Of a DNA stretch of 6,904 nucleotides, positions 1 to 6,024 are shown piece after piece; positions within the stretch are counted from its first letter, which is position 1, and each line of letters begins with the position of its first letter. Location of the stretch: the NCBI GenBank assembly GCA_027451915.1, contig DAIDHU010000559.1:1-6904 (forward strand), given 5' to 3'. The notes under the pieces were generated by a model. The model did not search any database, was not told the origin of the DNA, and worked only from the letters and a program-made list of their open reading frames with translations. The DNA comes from Thiomonas sp. (lineage in GTDB: Bacteria; Pseudomonadota; Gammaproteobacteria; Burkholderiales; Burkholderiaceae_C). Position numbers and translations under genes: made by a program.

Positions 1-690
1 ATGATCGTGGCCATGATCGTGGTCACCATCATCATGCTGTTCGTCGTGCCGACCTTCAAGGACGTGTTCTCGCAGTTCGGCGCCCAGCTTCCGGGGCCGA
101 CGCTGATCGTCATCGCGATGTCGAATTTCTTCGTGCACTACTGGTACGTGATGGCGGCCGTGCTGGTGCTGGGAGGCTATTTCGGCTTCCAGGCCTGGCG
201 GCGCTCCGAGCGCGTGCAGGAACTGGTCGATCGCGCGCTGCTGCGCATGCCGGTGTTCGGCCAGCTGGTGGTCAAGGGCGCGCTGGCGCGCTGGACGCGC
301 ACGCTTTCGACCATGTTCGGCGCCGGCGTGCCCCTGGTGGAAGCGCTGGATTCGGTGGCCGGCGCCTCGGGCAACATCGTCTACCAGCGCGCCACCGAGA
401 AAATCCAGCAGGAAGTGTCCACCGGCACCAGCCTGACCCTGTCCATGCAGAACAGCCGCGTGTTTCCGCCGCTGGTGCTGCAGATGGCCTCGATCGGCGA
501 GGAGTCGGGCTCGCTGGACTCGATGCTCGGCAAGGTAGCCGACATCTACGAAGCCGAAGTCGACGAGCTGGTCAAGGCGCTGTCCAGCCTGCTCGAGCCG
601 ATCATCATCGTCGTGCTGGGCATCCTGATCGGCGGCCTGGTGATCGCCATGTACCTGCCGATCTTCAACCTCGGCAAGGTGGTGGGGTGA
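1..690 (+). CDS. pilC: Type IV pilus inner-membrane platform protein PilC (3' part; 5' end outside window)
   Basis: PilC is the polytopic inner-membrane core of the type IV pilus machine, working with the PilB/PilT ATPases and the pilin being assembled. Only the last 229 residues are present; family members run to about 400, so the ATG at base 1 is probably internal. Visible parts are a hydrophobic segment at residues 1-17 followed by VPTF, a second at about 48-63 (WYVMAAVLVLGGYFGF), the second T2SSF domain from about 88 with the typical ARWTRTLSTMFGAGVPL stretch and an IGEESGSL motif, and a final membrane helix at about 200-222. The T2SSF fold is shared with the type II secretion protein GspF. 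I choose PilC because pilD follows directly, as it does in pil clusters. The stop codon (688-690) overlaps the GTG of pilD. Confidence 0.93.
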   Translation: MIVAMIVVTIIMLFVVPTFKDVFSQFGAQLPGPTLIVIAMSNFFVHYWYVMAAVLVLGGYFGFQAWRRSERVQELVDRALLRMPVFGQLVVKGALARWTRTLSTMFGAGVPLVEALDSVAGASGNIVYQRATEKIQQEVSTGTSLTLSMQNSRVFPPLVLQMASIGEESGSLDSMLGKVADIYEAEVDELVKALSSLLEPIIIVVLGILIGGLVIAMYLPIFNLGKVVG

Positions 691-1526
691 GCGCGGGCTT
701 CGCCGTCGTCGTCGCCGCGCTGCTGGGGCTGCTGGTCGGCTCCTTCCTGAACGTGCTGATCCTGCGCCTGCCGGTCATGCTCGAGCGCGGCTGGCGCGCC
801 GAGGCGCGCGCCACGCTGGAGCTGCCGCCGGAGGAGACCGAGGCCTTCGACCTGGTGCGCCCGCGCTCGCGCTGCGGCGCCTGCGGTCACGCCATCGCCT
901 GGTGGGAAAACATCCCGGTGCTCAGCTGGCTGCTGCTGCGCGGGCGCTGCTCGGCCTGCGGCACGCGCATCTCCCTGCGCTACCCGCTGGTGGAAATCGC
1001 CGGGGCCGTGCTGGCCGCGGCGCTGGTGGCTCGGCACGGCGTCTCGGCGTGGAGCGCCGGCAGCGTGGTGCTGGCCTGGGGACTGCTGGCGCTGGCGCTG
1101 ATCGATTTCGACACCACGCTGCTTCCCGACGGCATCACCCTGCCCTTGCTGTGGCTCGGGCTGTTGCTGCACGCCTGGCTGGATCCGCGTTTCCTGCCCC
1201 AGGCCGTGGCCGGCGCGGCCATCGGCTACGGCAGCCTGTGGTGCGTGTACCAGGGGTTCCGGCTGCTCACCGGCAAGGAGGGCATGGGCTTCGGGGATTT
1301 CAAGCTCCTCGCCCTGCTGGGAGCCTGGTTCGGCCCGCTGGCGCTGCTTCCCATCATCCTGCTGTCGGCCATCTGCGGTGCCGTGATCGGCCTGGCCCTC
1401 CAGGCCGGCGGGGTCTTGCAGCGAGGCCGTCCGATGCCCTTCGGCCCCTTCCTGGCCACGGCCGGGCTGCTGGCCCTGTTCCTCGGACCGCAGCGCCTGG
1501 TCGGCTGGGTGCTCGGCGGTGTCTGA
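687..1526 (+). CDS. pilD: Prepilin leader peptidase / N-methyltransferase PilD
   Basis: This bifunctional inner-membrane aspartic peptidase cleaves the leader of type IV prepilins and pseudopilins and N-methylates the new first residue. It has 279 residues, a normal family length. The N-terminal helix is followed by the family motif GSFLNVLILRLP (residues 18-29). A cytoplasmic loop carries two CxxC pairs (C63/C66 and C88/C91), as in zinc-binding PilD proteins, with WWENIPVLSWL between them. The catalytic aspartate motifs are D140-F-D142 through LLPD148, and GMGFGD ending at D204; several hydrophobic helices follow. The GTG start overlaps the pilC stop (GTGA) and has an AAGGTGG Shine-Dalgarno-like stretch at 676-682, so translation is probably coupled to pilC. 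The 3' end overlaps coaE by 8 nt. Confidence 0.96.
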   Translation: MSAGFAVVVAALLGLLVGSFLNVLILRLPVMLERGWRAEARATLELPPEETEAFDLVRPRSRCGACGHAIAWWENIPVLSWLLLRGRCSACGTRISLRYPLVEIAGAVLAAALVARHGVSAWSAGSVVLAWGLLALALIDFDTTLLPDGITLPLLWLGLLLHAWLDPRFLPQAVAGAAIGYGSLWCVYQGFRLLTGKEGMGFGDFKLLALLGAWFGPLALLPIILLSAICGAVIGLALQAGGVLQRGRPMPFGPFLATAGLLALFLGPQRLVGWVLGGV

Positions 1527-2160
1527 AGCGCGCGCGGGGGAGCCGCCCGCGCGGCGCCCCCGCATCGGCCTGACCGGCGGCATCGGCTCGGGCAAGTCCG
1601 CGGTGGCGGACATGCTGCGAGAGTGGGGAGCCGCCGTGATCGACGCCGACGCCGTCGCCCATGAGCTCACGGCCAGCGGCGGCGGGGCCATCGAAGCCAT
1701 CCGCGCGGCCTTCGGCGAGGCCCTGATCACCGCCGACGGCGCGCTCGACCGCGCGCGCATGCGCGAGCTGGCCTTCGCCGACCCCGCGCAACGCGCGCGC
1801 CTGGAGGCGATCCTGCACCCCCTGATCGGCGCGCGCCTGCGTGCGCTGGCGCGCACGCTGCCGGGCCCCTACGTCGTGCTCGTGGTGCCGCTGCTGGTGG
1901 AATCCCTGGCGCGTTGGCGCGAGCGCGTGGACCGCATCGTGGTGGTGGACTGCGCGCCCGAGCTGCAAGTGAGCAGGGTCATGCGACGCTCCGGGCTCGA
2001 GGCCGGGCAGGTGCGCAGCATCCTGCGGGCCCAGGCCACGCGCGAGCAGCGCCTGGCCGCGGCCGACGAGGTGATCGACAACTCGGCGGACCTCGACTCC
2101 CTGCGCCGCCAGGCGCTGGAACTGCATCGCCGCATGCTCCAGCGGGCACAGGAGATTTGA
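1519..2160 (+). CDS. coaE: Dephospho-CoA kinase CoaE
   Basis: CoaE phosphorylates the ribose 3'-hydroxyl of dephospho-CoA with ATP, the last step of coenzyme A synthesis in the cytoplasm. The protein has 213 residues, close to the family norm. The P-loop GGIGSGKS lies at residues 20-27, the substrate-site motif IDADAVAHEL at 41-50, LHPLI at 99-103, VPLLVES at 123-129, a RIVVVDC strand at about 139-145, and near the C-terminus the conserved REQRLAAADEVIDNS stretch. The GTG at 1519 is chosen because no other ATG, GTG or TTG lies between it and the P-loop strand. Its ribosome binding site is weak, and the 8-nt overlap with pilD suggests re-initiation. Linkage of coaE to pilD and zapD/yacG is common in proteobacteria and does not imply a pilus role. 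Confidence 0.96.
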   Translation: MSEARAGEPPARRPRIGLTGGIGSGKSAVADMLREWGAAVIDADAVAHELTASGGGAIEAIRAAFGEALITADGALDRARMRELAFADPAQRARLEAILHPLIGARLRALARTLPGPYVVLVVPLLVESLARWRERVDRIVVVDCAPELQVSRVMRRSGLEAGQVRSILRAQATREQRLAAADEVIDNSADLDSLRRQALELHRRMLQRAQEI

Positions 2161-2185
2161 ATTCCCGCGACACATGCGTGACAAT

Positions 2186-2210
2186 GGCCCGCGACGGGCT
2201 GTCCCGGGCC
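2186..2210. repeat. Inverted repeat downstream of coaE
   Basis: GGCCCG (2186-2191) pairs with CGGGCC (2205-2210) around a 13-nt loop, starting 26 nt after the coaE stop. It could help end transcription, but no T-run follows and such short GC stems are frequent in this base composition. Confidence 0.35.
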
Positions 2211-2253
2211 GCGCGCGCCGGGGCGCCGAGGCCCGCCGACCTGCCTGCCGAAG

Positions 2254-2270
2254 GGCGCCACGGTGGCGCC
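2254..2270. repeat. Perfect inverted repeat (8-bp arms) in the zapD leader
   Basis: GGCGCCAC (2254-2261) and GTGGCGCC (2263-2270) are perfect reverse complements around a single central G. As RNA this folds with a 7-bp stem and a 3-nt loop; as DNA the symmetry would also fit a dimeric regulator site. It lies 75 nt before the zapD start. No T-run follows. Function is unknown. Confidence 0.45.
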
Positions 2271-2308
2271 GATCGCCGCTATCCTCACAGCTGATCTCGC
2301 CGCACCCC

Positions 2309-2327
2309 GCCCGGCCGCGCGCCGGGC
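2309..2327. repeat. Hairpin just upstream of the zapD start
   Basis: GCCCGGC (2309-2315) pairs with GCCGGGC (2321-2327) around a 5-nt loop CGCGC. It ends 18 nt before the zapD GTG, where no Shine-Dalgarno sequence is visible, so it could influence ribosome loading. That role is inferred only. Confidence 0.45.
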
Positions 2328-2345
2328 ACCAACTCGTCCTGGCCC

Positions 2346-3098
2346 GTGATCCTGTACGAATATCCGCTGAACGAGCGTGTTCGCACCCTGCTCAGGCTCG
2401 AATACCTGCTGCGTCGAAATGCCTTCCTGATGCAACGGGGCCATCCCTTCGACCATCATCACGCGCTGCTGTCCATGTTCGAGATCATGGACGTCACGTC
2501 GCGCCAGGACCTCAAGAGCGACATCCTCAAGGACCTGGAACGCCAGCGCCAGCAATACCTCGGCTATCGCGGCAATCCGGCGGTGTCCGAGATCACGCTG
2601 GAGGAAGTGCTGGCGGAGATCGACGCCTCCTTCCAGCGCCTGAGCCAGCAGCTGGGCAAGCCGGGACAGACCCTGCTGGACAACGAATGGCTCATGTCCA
2701 TTCGCAGCCGCGCGGGCATTCCGGGCGGCACCTGCGAATTCGATCTTCCCGCGTACTACGCCTGGCAGCACCTGCCGGAGGAGCAACGCCGCGAGGACCT
2801 GATGCGATGGATGGAGGTGTTCAACCCGATGTCCATGGCCGTGGAAGTGCTGCTGCGCATGCTGCGCGACGGCGGCGTGCCCCACAAGAGCGTGGCCCAG
2901 AGCGGCAGCTACCAGCAGAACCTGGGCGGACGCAGTTTCCAGCTGCTGCGCCTGCGCGTGGACGGGACCCTGGGCGTGATCCCGGAGATCACCGGACACC
3001 GCCTGATGATCTCGGTGCGCTTCATGCGCCCGGATTCCGACTGGAAGCTCAAGCCCGCGGACAACGACGTGCACTTCGAGCTGTCGCTATGTCCGTGA
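2346..3098 (+). CDS. zapD: Cell division protein ZapD (FtsZ-binding, DUF1342 family)
   Basis: ZapD binds the C-terminal tail of FtsZ and bundles its filaments, stabilising the cytoplasmic Z-ring. The 250-residue length matches the family (E. coli, about 247). Recognisable blocks are the N-terminus MILYEYPLNERVRTLLRLE, the helical stretch SDILKDLERQRQ (58-69), the IPGGTCEFDLP core (125-135), the WMEVFNPMSMAV region, and the C-terminal SGSYQQNLGG and GHRLMISVRFM stretches ending in FELSLCP. These match the E. coli protein block by block as I recall it. The GTG at 2346 is set by this N-terminal homology; no clear ribosome binding site precedes it, and the next start would remove the conserved opening. 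It overlaps yacG by 10 nt. zapD next to yacG and coaE is a conserved arrangement. Confidence 0.95.
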   Translation: MILYEYPLNERVRTLLRLEYLLRRNAFLMQRGHPFDHHHALLSMFEIMDVTSRQDLKSDILKDLERQRQQYLGYRGNPAVSEITLEEVLAEIDASFQRLSQQLGKPGQTLLDNEWLMSIRSRAGIPGGTCEFDLPAYYAWQHLPEEQRREDLMRWMEVFNPMSMAVEVLLRMLRDGGVPHKSVAQSGSYQQNLGGRSFQLLRLRVDGTLGVIPEITGHRLMISVRFMRPDSDWKLKPADNDVHFELSLCP

Positions 3099-3328
3099 CT
3101 TCCCGGCGCCCGGCGCCCGGCGCGCGCATCGTGCCCTGCCCGGGCTGCGGCGCGCCCACGCCCTACGGCCCCGACAATCCCTGGCGACCCTTCTGTTCGG
3201 AGCGCTGCAGGAACGGCGACCTCGGCGCCTGGTCGAGCGAGAGCTACCGGGTGGCGGTCAAGCCCACCGAGGCGGACGACGACATCCCCGAGACCCAGGC
3301 CTCGCGCCGGGACGCCCCGCGGCATTGA
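3089..3328 (+). CDS. yacG: YacG family zinc protein (DNA gyrase inhibitor)
   Basis: YacG is a small zinc-binding protein; the E. coli homologue binds GyrB and inhibits gyrase. This copy has 79 residues. The four zinc cysteines are C17 and C20 (VPCPGCG) and C36 and C40 (RPFCSERC), with the typical NPWRPFCSERCR core and a following LGAW segment. The tail (about 58-79) is acidic then basic and probably disordered. The ATG at 3089 lies inside the end of zapD, giving a 10-nt overlap and probable translational coupling. Codons 5-11 contain three tandem copies of a 7-nt unit, making the N-terminus R/P/A-rich. The open frame extends far upstream through zapD, but that part is a shadow with no family similarity. 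Confidence 0.94.
   Translation: MSVTSRRPAPGARIVPCPGCGAPTPYGPDNPWRPFCSERCRNGDLGAWSSESYRVAVKPTEADDDIPETQASRRDAPRH
3102..3122. repeat. Three tandem copies of CCCGGCG
   Basis: The heptamer CCCGGCG occurs three times head to tail at 3102-3108, 3109-3115 and 3116-3122, inside codons 5-11 of yacG. Because the unit is not a multiple of three, gain or loss of one copy would shift the reading frame before the zinc cysteines. Confidence 0.8.
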
Positions 3329-3368
3329 AGCGCTCGCAGCCCCGCGGGCCGCATGCCTGGCGCCGGGC
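3329..3368. terminator. Possible shared terminator between convergent yacG and mutT
   Basis: Only 40 nt separate the stop codons of the converging genes. GCCTGG (3355-3360) can pair with CCGGGC (3363-3368) with one G-T pair, but the 2-nt spacing is too tight to close without opening a pair, and no T-run lies on either side. A terminator is expected from the gene layout; the sequence signal itself is weak, and termination might be Rho-dependent. Confidence 0.2.
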
Positions 3369-3824
3369 TCACTCCCGGTGGGTAGGTCCCGAATGCCCGC
3401 GCTCCTCGGCCAGCCAGCGCAGCACGGGAATCGTGCCCGGAAGCACCGGCCCCACCTGCACCGGCAGATCCTGCCAGGCCAGTTGCTGGCCCTCGCAGGG
3501 CCGCGGCTGACCGCTCCAGCGCCGCACCTTGCAAAAGCGCAGGTCCACGCGGGCATGGGGATAGTCGATGATGCAGGACTTCCAGAACTCGCCATGCTCG
3601 ATGTCGATGGCCAGCTCCTCGCGCAGCTCGCGGCGCAGTGCCTGCGCCAGGGTCTCGCCCGGCTCGATCTTGCCGCCGGGAAATTCCCAGTAACCCGCCC
3701 AGGGCTTGCCCTCGGGGCGGCTTGCCAGCAGGAAACGCCCATCCTCCAGCAGCAGCACGCCCACGGCCACCGGCACCGGCGTGCGCTCGACCGCGGTGTC
3801 GCCCGGAACCTTCGACGCCGTCAC
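3369..3824 (-). CDS. mutT: MutT-type Nudix hydrolase (probable 8-oxo-dGTP diphosphatase)
   Basis: MutT enzymes hydrolyse oxidised nucleotides such as 8-oxo-dGTP to the monophosphate, preventing A:T to C:G transversions. The protein is about 151 residues. It opens with the first strand PVAVGVLLLEDGRFLLASRP, then GYWEFPGGKIEPGET; the Nudix box runs from G51 through E57, R65-E66 and E69-E70. The box position usually held by glycine is alanine (A72, in EELAI). There is no C-terminal thiamine-phosphate-synthase-like domain of the kind fused to some MutT homologues. I choose the GTG at 3824 because AGGA (3832-3835) sits 7 nt before it; the GTG at 3830, which overlaps the upstream stop, is only 1 nt from that AGGA. 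Context and the PGGKIEPGE type fit MutT, though Nudix substrate choice cannot be read from sequence alone. Confidence 0.9.
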   Translation of the reverse strand: MTASKVPGDTAVERTPVPVAVGVLLLEDGRFLLASRPEGKPWAGYWEFPGGKIEPGETLAQALRRELREELAIDIEHGEFWKSCIIDYPHARVDLRFCKVRRWSGQPRPCEGQQLAWQDLPVQVGPVLPGTIPVLRWLAEERGHSGPTHRE

Positions 3825-3826
3825 TG

Positions 3827-4750
3827 TCACTTCCTGCGCCGCCCGCAGTAGTCGCGCGCGAATTGCCAGGCGATGCGCCCGGAACGCGAGCCGCGTTCCA
3901 GCGCCCACAACAAGGCCTCGGGATGCGCGGCGCGCGCCTGCTGCTCGCTCAGCCCGAACACCTGCAGCCAGTGCTCGGCAATGCGCAGGTAATGTTCCTG
4001 GTCGAAGGGATAGAAGCTCAGCCACAGCCCGAAACGATCCGACAGCGAGACCTTCTCCTCCGTGCCCTCGCCAGGATGCACCTCGCCGCTTTCGCTGTGG
4101 GTAGCCTCCAGGTTCTCGTGCATGTACTCGGGCAGCAGGTGGCGCCGGTTGGAGGTGGCGTAGATCAGCAGGTTCTCGGCGGTGCCCGCCACCGAGCCGT
4201 CCAGCACCGACTTCAGCGCCTTGTAGCCGGGCTCTCCCTGGTCGAAGGACAGGTCGTCGGAGAACACGATGAACCGCTCGGGGCGGCCTCGCACCATGTC
4301 GACGAGTTCCGGCAGGTCCACGAGGTCGGCCTTGTCCATCTCGATGAGGCGCAGGCCCCTGGGCGCGAAGGCATGCAGGCAGGCCTTCACCAGGGAGCTC
4401 TTGCCCGTGCCCCGAGCCCCGGTCAGCAGCACGTTGTTGGCGGGGCGCCCCGCCACGAACTGGCGGGTGTTGCGTTCCAGCCGGGCCTTCTGCTCGTCGA
4501 TGCCCTGCAGGTCCGAGAAGCGCATGAGCGCCGGGTGGGGAACCGGCTGGAGCCAGGCCTGCGAGCCGCGGCGCCGCCAGCGAAAGGCGCTGGCCGCGCT
4601 CCAGTCGGGCTCGGCCACGCCGGGCGCCAGCGTGTGTTCCAGGCGGCCCAGCACGCGCTCGGCCTGGTCCAGCAGCCCGGCCAGGCGCGCCATCGGATCC
4701 ATGGGCTCCGTCCCGGCGGGCAGCGCCGGCGCGACAGCTTTGCGCGGCAT
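3827..4750 (-). CDS. DUF815 AAA+ family ATPase, function unknown
   Basis: This 307-residue protein belongs to the DUF815 group of AAA+ ATPases, whose cellular role is not established to my knowledge. The Walker A motif is GARGTGKS (111-118), preceded by NNVLLT. A Walker B-like strand FIVFSDDLSF (160-169) uses D-D rather than the usual D-E. The sensor-1-type segment is IYATSNRRHLLPE (196-208). SLSDRFGLWLSF (235-246) may hold the arginine-finger region, and SGRIAWQFARD near the end, with R292, fits sensor 2. The N-terminal 75 residues are probably helical. I see no signal peptide or membrane helix, so it is probably cytoplasmic. The ATG at 4750 is chosen over the in-frame upstream start at 4810, which lies inside argJ, because GGAG precedes it by 6 nt. 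It starts 2 nt after the argJ stop, so it is almost certainly co-transcribed. Confidence 0.9.
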   Translation of the reverse strand: MPRKAVAPALPAGTEPMDPMARLAGLLDQAERVLGRLEHTLAPGVAEPDWSAASAFRWRRRGSQAWLQPVPHPALMRFSDLQGIDEQKARLERNTRQFVAGRPANNVLLTGARGTGKSSLVKACLHAFAPRGLRLIEMDKADLVDLPELVDMVRGRPERFIVFSDDLSFDQGEPGYKALKSVLDGSVAGTAENLLIYATSNRRHLLPEYMHENLEATHSESGEVHPGEGTEEKVSLSDRFGLWLSFYPFDQEHYLRIAEHWLQVFGLSEQQARAAHPEALLWALERGSRSGRIAWQFARDYCGRRRK

Positions 4751-4752
4751 GC

Positions 4753-5982
4753 TCAGCTCCGGTAATCGGCGTTGATCGACACGTAGTCGTGCGACAGGTC
4801 GCAGGTCCACAGCGTGGCGGCCTGATCCCCGCGGCCCAGCAGGATGCGCACCAGGATCTCGGGCTTGGCCATCACGCGCTGGCCGTCGGCCTCGCGGTAG
4901 TCCGGGTGGCGCCCGCCGCGCGTGGCGACGTGCACGTCATCAAGGTACAGCTCCACGCCATCGACGTCCAGGTCCTCCACCCCGGCGTAGCCCACCGCCG
5001 CGAGAATGCGCCCCAGATTGGGGTCGCTGGCGAAAAAGGCCGTCTTGACCAAGGGGGAATGAGCCACGGCATAGCCCACGCGGCGAGCCTCGGGCACGCT
5101 GCGAGCGCCCTGCACCTCGATGGTGATGAACTTGGTCGCCCCTTCGCCATCGCGCACGATGGCCTGCGCCAGGCGCTGCGCCACGCGCAGCAGCGCGCCC
5201 CGCAGCTCGCGCGCCTGCGGCGAGGCGGACTCGGAGATCTCCGGCAGCCCCGCGGCGCCGGTGGCGGCCACCACGAGGGAGTCGTTGGTGGAAGTGTCCC
5301 CATCCACCGTGACGCAGTTGAAGGAGCCGTCGGCGACCTCGCGCACCAGTTGCGCCAGCAGCGCCGGCGCCACCGTCGCGTCGGTGGCGATGAAACCCAG
5401 CATGGTCGCCATGTCCGGGCGGATCATGCCCGCGCCCTTGGCGATGCCCGTGACGTGCACCGCCACGCCGTCGATCAGCACGCGTTCACTGGCGGCCTTG
5501 GGGACCGTGTCGGTGGTCATGATGGCCGCCGCCGCGTCGGCCCAGGCGTCGGCGCGCAGGTCCGCCAGCGCCCGCGGCAGGCCGTCGCGCAGGCGCTGCA
5601 GGGGCAGCGGCTCGAGGATCACCCCGGTGGAAAACGGCAGCACCTGGCGCGCCTGCACGCCCAGCAGTCGCGCCACCGCGTCGCAGCTGGCGCGCGCGTC
5701 GGCCAGGCCCTGCGCTCCGGTGCCGGCGTTGGCGCAGCCCGTATTCACCACCATGGCGCGCACCTCGGCGCAGCGCGCCTCGCCCAGGTGCTCGCGGCAT
5801 ACCTGCACCGGCGCGGCGCAGAAGCGGTTGCGCGTGAACACCCCGGCCACGCGGGTGCCGGGCTCGAAGCTCAGCAGGGTCAGGTCCCGGCGCCCGGCCT
5901 TGCGGATGCCCGCCTCGGCCACGCCGATGCGCACGCCGCCCACCGCGTGCAGCGCGGCCGGATCGGGTGCCTGAAGATTCAC
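4753..5982 (-). CDS. argJ: Bifunctional glutamate N-acetyltransferase / ornithine acetyltransferase ArgJ
   Basis: ArgJ transfers the acetyl group from N-acetylornithine to glutamate, recycling acetyl in arginine synthesis; bifunctional versions also use acetyl-CoA. From the GTG at 5982 the protein has 409 residues, the usual size. The precursor cleaves itself before the nucleophilic threonine: KGAGMIRPDMATMLGF places it at T193. The oxyanion-hole T-G pair is in STGVILEPLP (T119-G120). Other family blocks are GVFTRNRFCAAPV, MVVNTGCANAGTG, DGDTSTNDS and the C-terminal CDLSHDYVSINADYRS. Start choice is unsettled. A GGAGG at 5996-6000 lies 13 nt before this GTG but only 7 nt before an in-frame ATA at 5988, the position where I expect the family Met of an M-x-V-N opening. 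The ATPase follows after 2 nt. Confidence 0.95.
   Translation of the reverse strand: MNLQAPDPAALHAVGGVRIGVAEAGIRKAGRRDLTLLSFEPGTRVAGVFTRNRFCAAPVQVCREHLGEARCAEVRAMVVNTGCANAGTGAQGLADARASCDAVARLLGVQARQVLPFSTGVILEPLPLQRLRDGLPRALADLRADAWADAAAAIMTTDTVPKAASERVLIDGVAVHVTGIAKGAGMIRPDMATMLGFIATDATVAPALLAQLVREVADGSFNCVTVDGDTSTNDSLVVAATGAAGLPEISESASPQARELRGALLRVAQRLAQAIVRDGEGATKFITIEVQGARSVPEARRVGYAVAHSPLVKTAFFASDPNLGRILAAVGYAGVEDLDVDGVELYLDDVHVATRGGRHPDYREADGQRVMAKPEILVRILLGRGDQAATLWTCDLSHDYVSINADYRS
4757..4760 (-). promoter_or_regulatory. Ribosome binding site of the DUF815 ATPase
   Basis: Read on the minus strand this is GGAG, with 6 nt before the ATG at 4750. It lies within the last codons of argJ and decides the ATPase start against the longer upstream reading. 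Confidence 0.75.
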
Positions 5983-5995
5983 GGCTATGTCCGTA

Positions 5996-6000
5996 CCTCC
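5996..6000 (-). promoter_or_regulatory. Strong Shine-Dalgarno sequence of argJ
   Basis: The minus strand reads GGAGG here. It lies 7 nt from an in-frame ATA codon (5986-5988) and 13 nt from the first in-frame GTG (5980-5982). The spacing is ideal for the former and long for the latter, which is why the argJ start is uncertain. Confidence 0.7.
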
Positions 6001-6024
6001 CGGAAAGACTGGATGATGGATGGA

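Larger units (their letters stand above)
2161..2345. other. Non-coding gap between coaE and zapD with three inverted repeats
   Basis: These 185 nt hold no supported gene; the open frame crossing them is the upstream extension of the yacG frame and has no family signature. Three perfect inverted repeats are visible and listed separately. None is followed by a T-run. I see no convincing sigma-70 promoter: TATCCT at 2280-2285 resembles a -10 box but no matching -35 stands at the right distance. The gap is the only substantial break in the plus-strand gene series, so a terminator for coaE or a promoter for zapD would be expected here, by inference only. Confidence 0.7.

Noticed and set aside
546..1856. 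Long minus-strand open frame (436 codons) opposite pilC, pilD and coaE
   Set aside because: It lies antisense to three well-supported genes, has low-complexity R/A/G/P/Q-rich composition and no family motif. Long antisense frames are expected in GC-rich coding DNA.
1869..3074. Minus-strand open frame (401 codons) opposite coaE and zapD
   Set aside because: It runs across two confident plus-strand genes and the intergenic gap, with no recognisable domain.
2174..3088. N-terminal extension of yacG through the zapD region
   Set aside because: The frame is open but translates to P/R/A-rich sequence in the shadow of zapD. The YacG family is short, and the ATG at 3089 gives the usual size.
3831..4025. 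N-terminal extension of the Nudix hydrolase into the DUF815 ATPase gene
   Set aside because: The added residues are R/A-rich and overlap the conserved C-terminus of the ATPase. Nudix similarity begins only after the GTG starts at 3830/3824.
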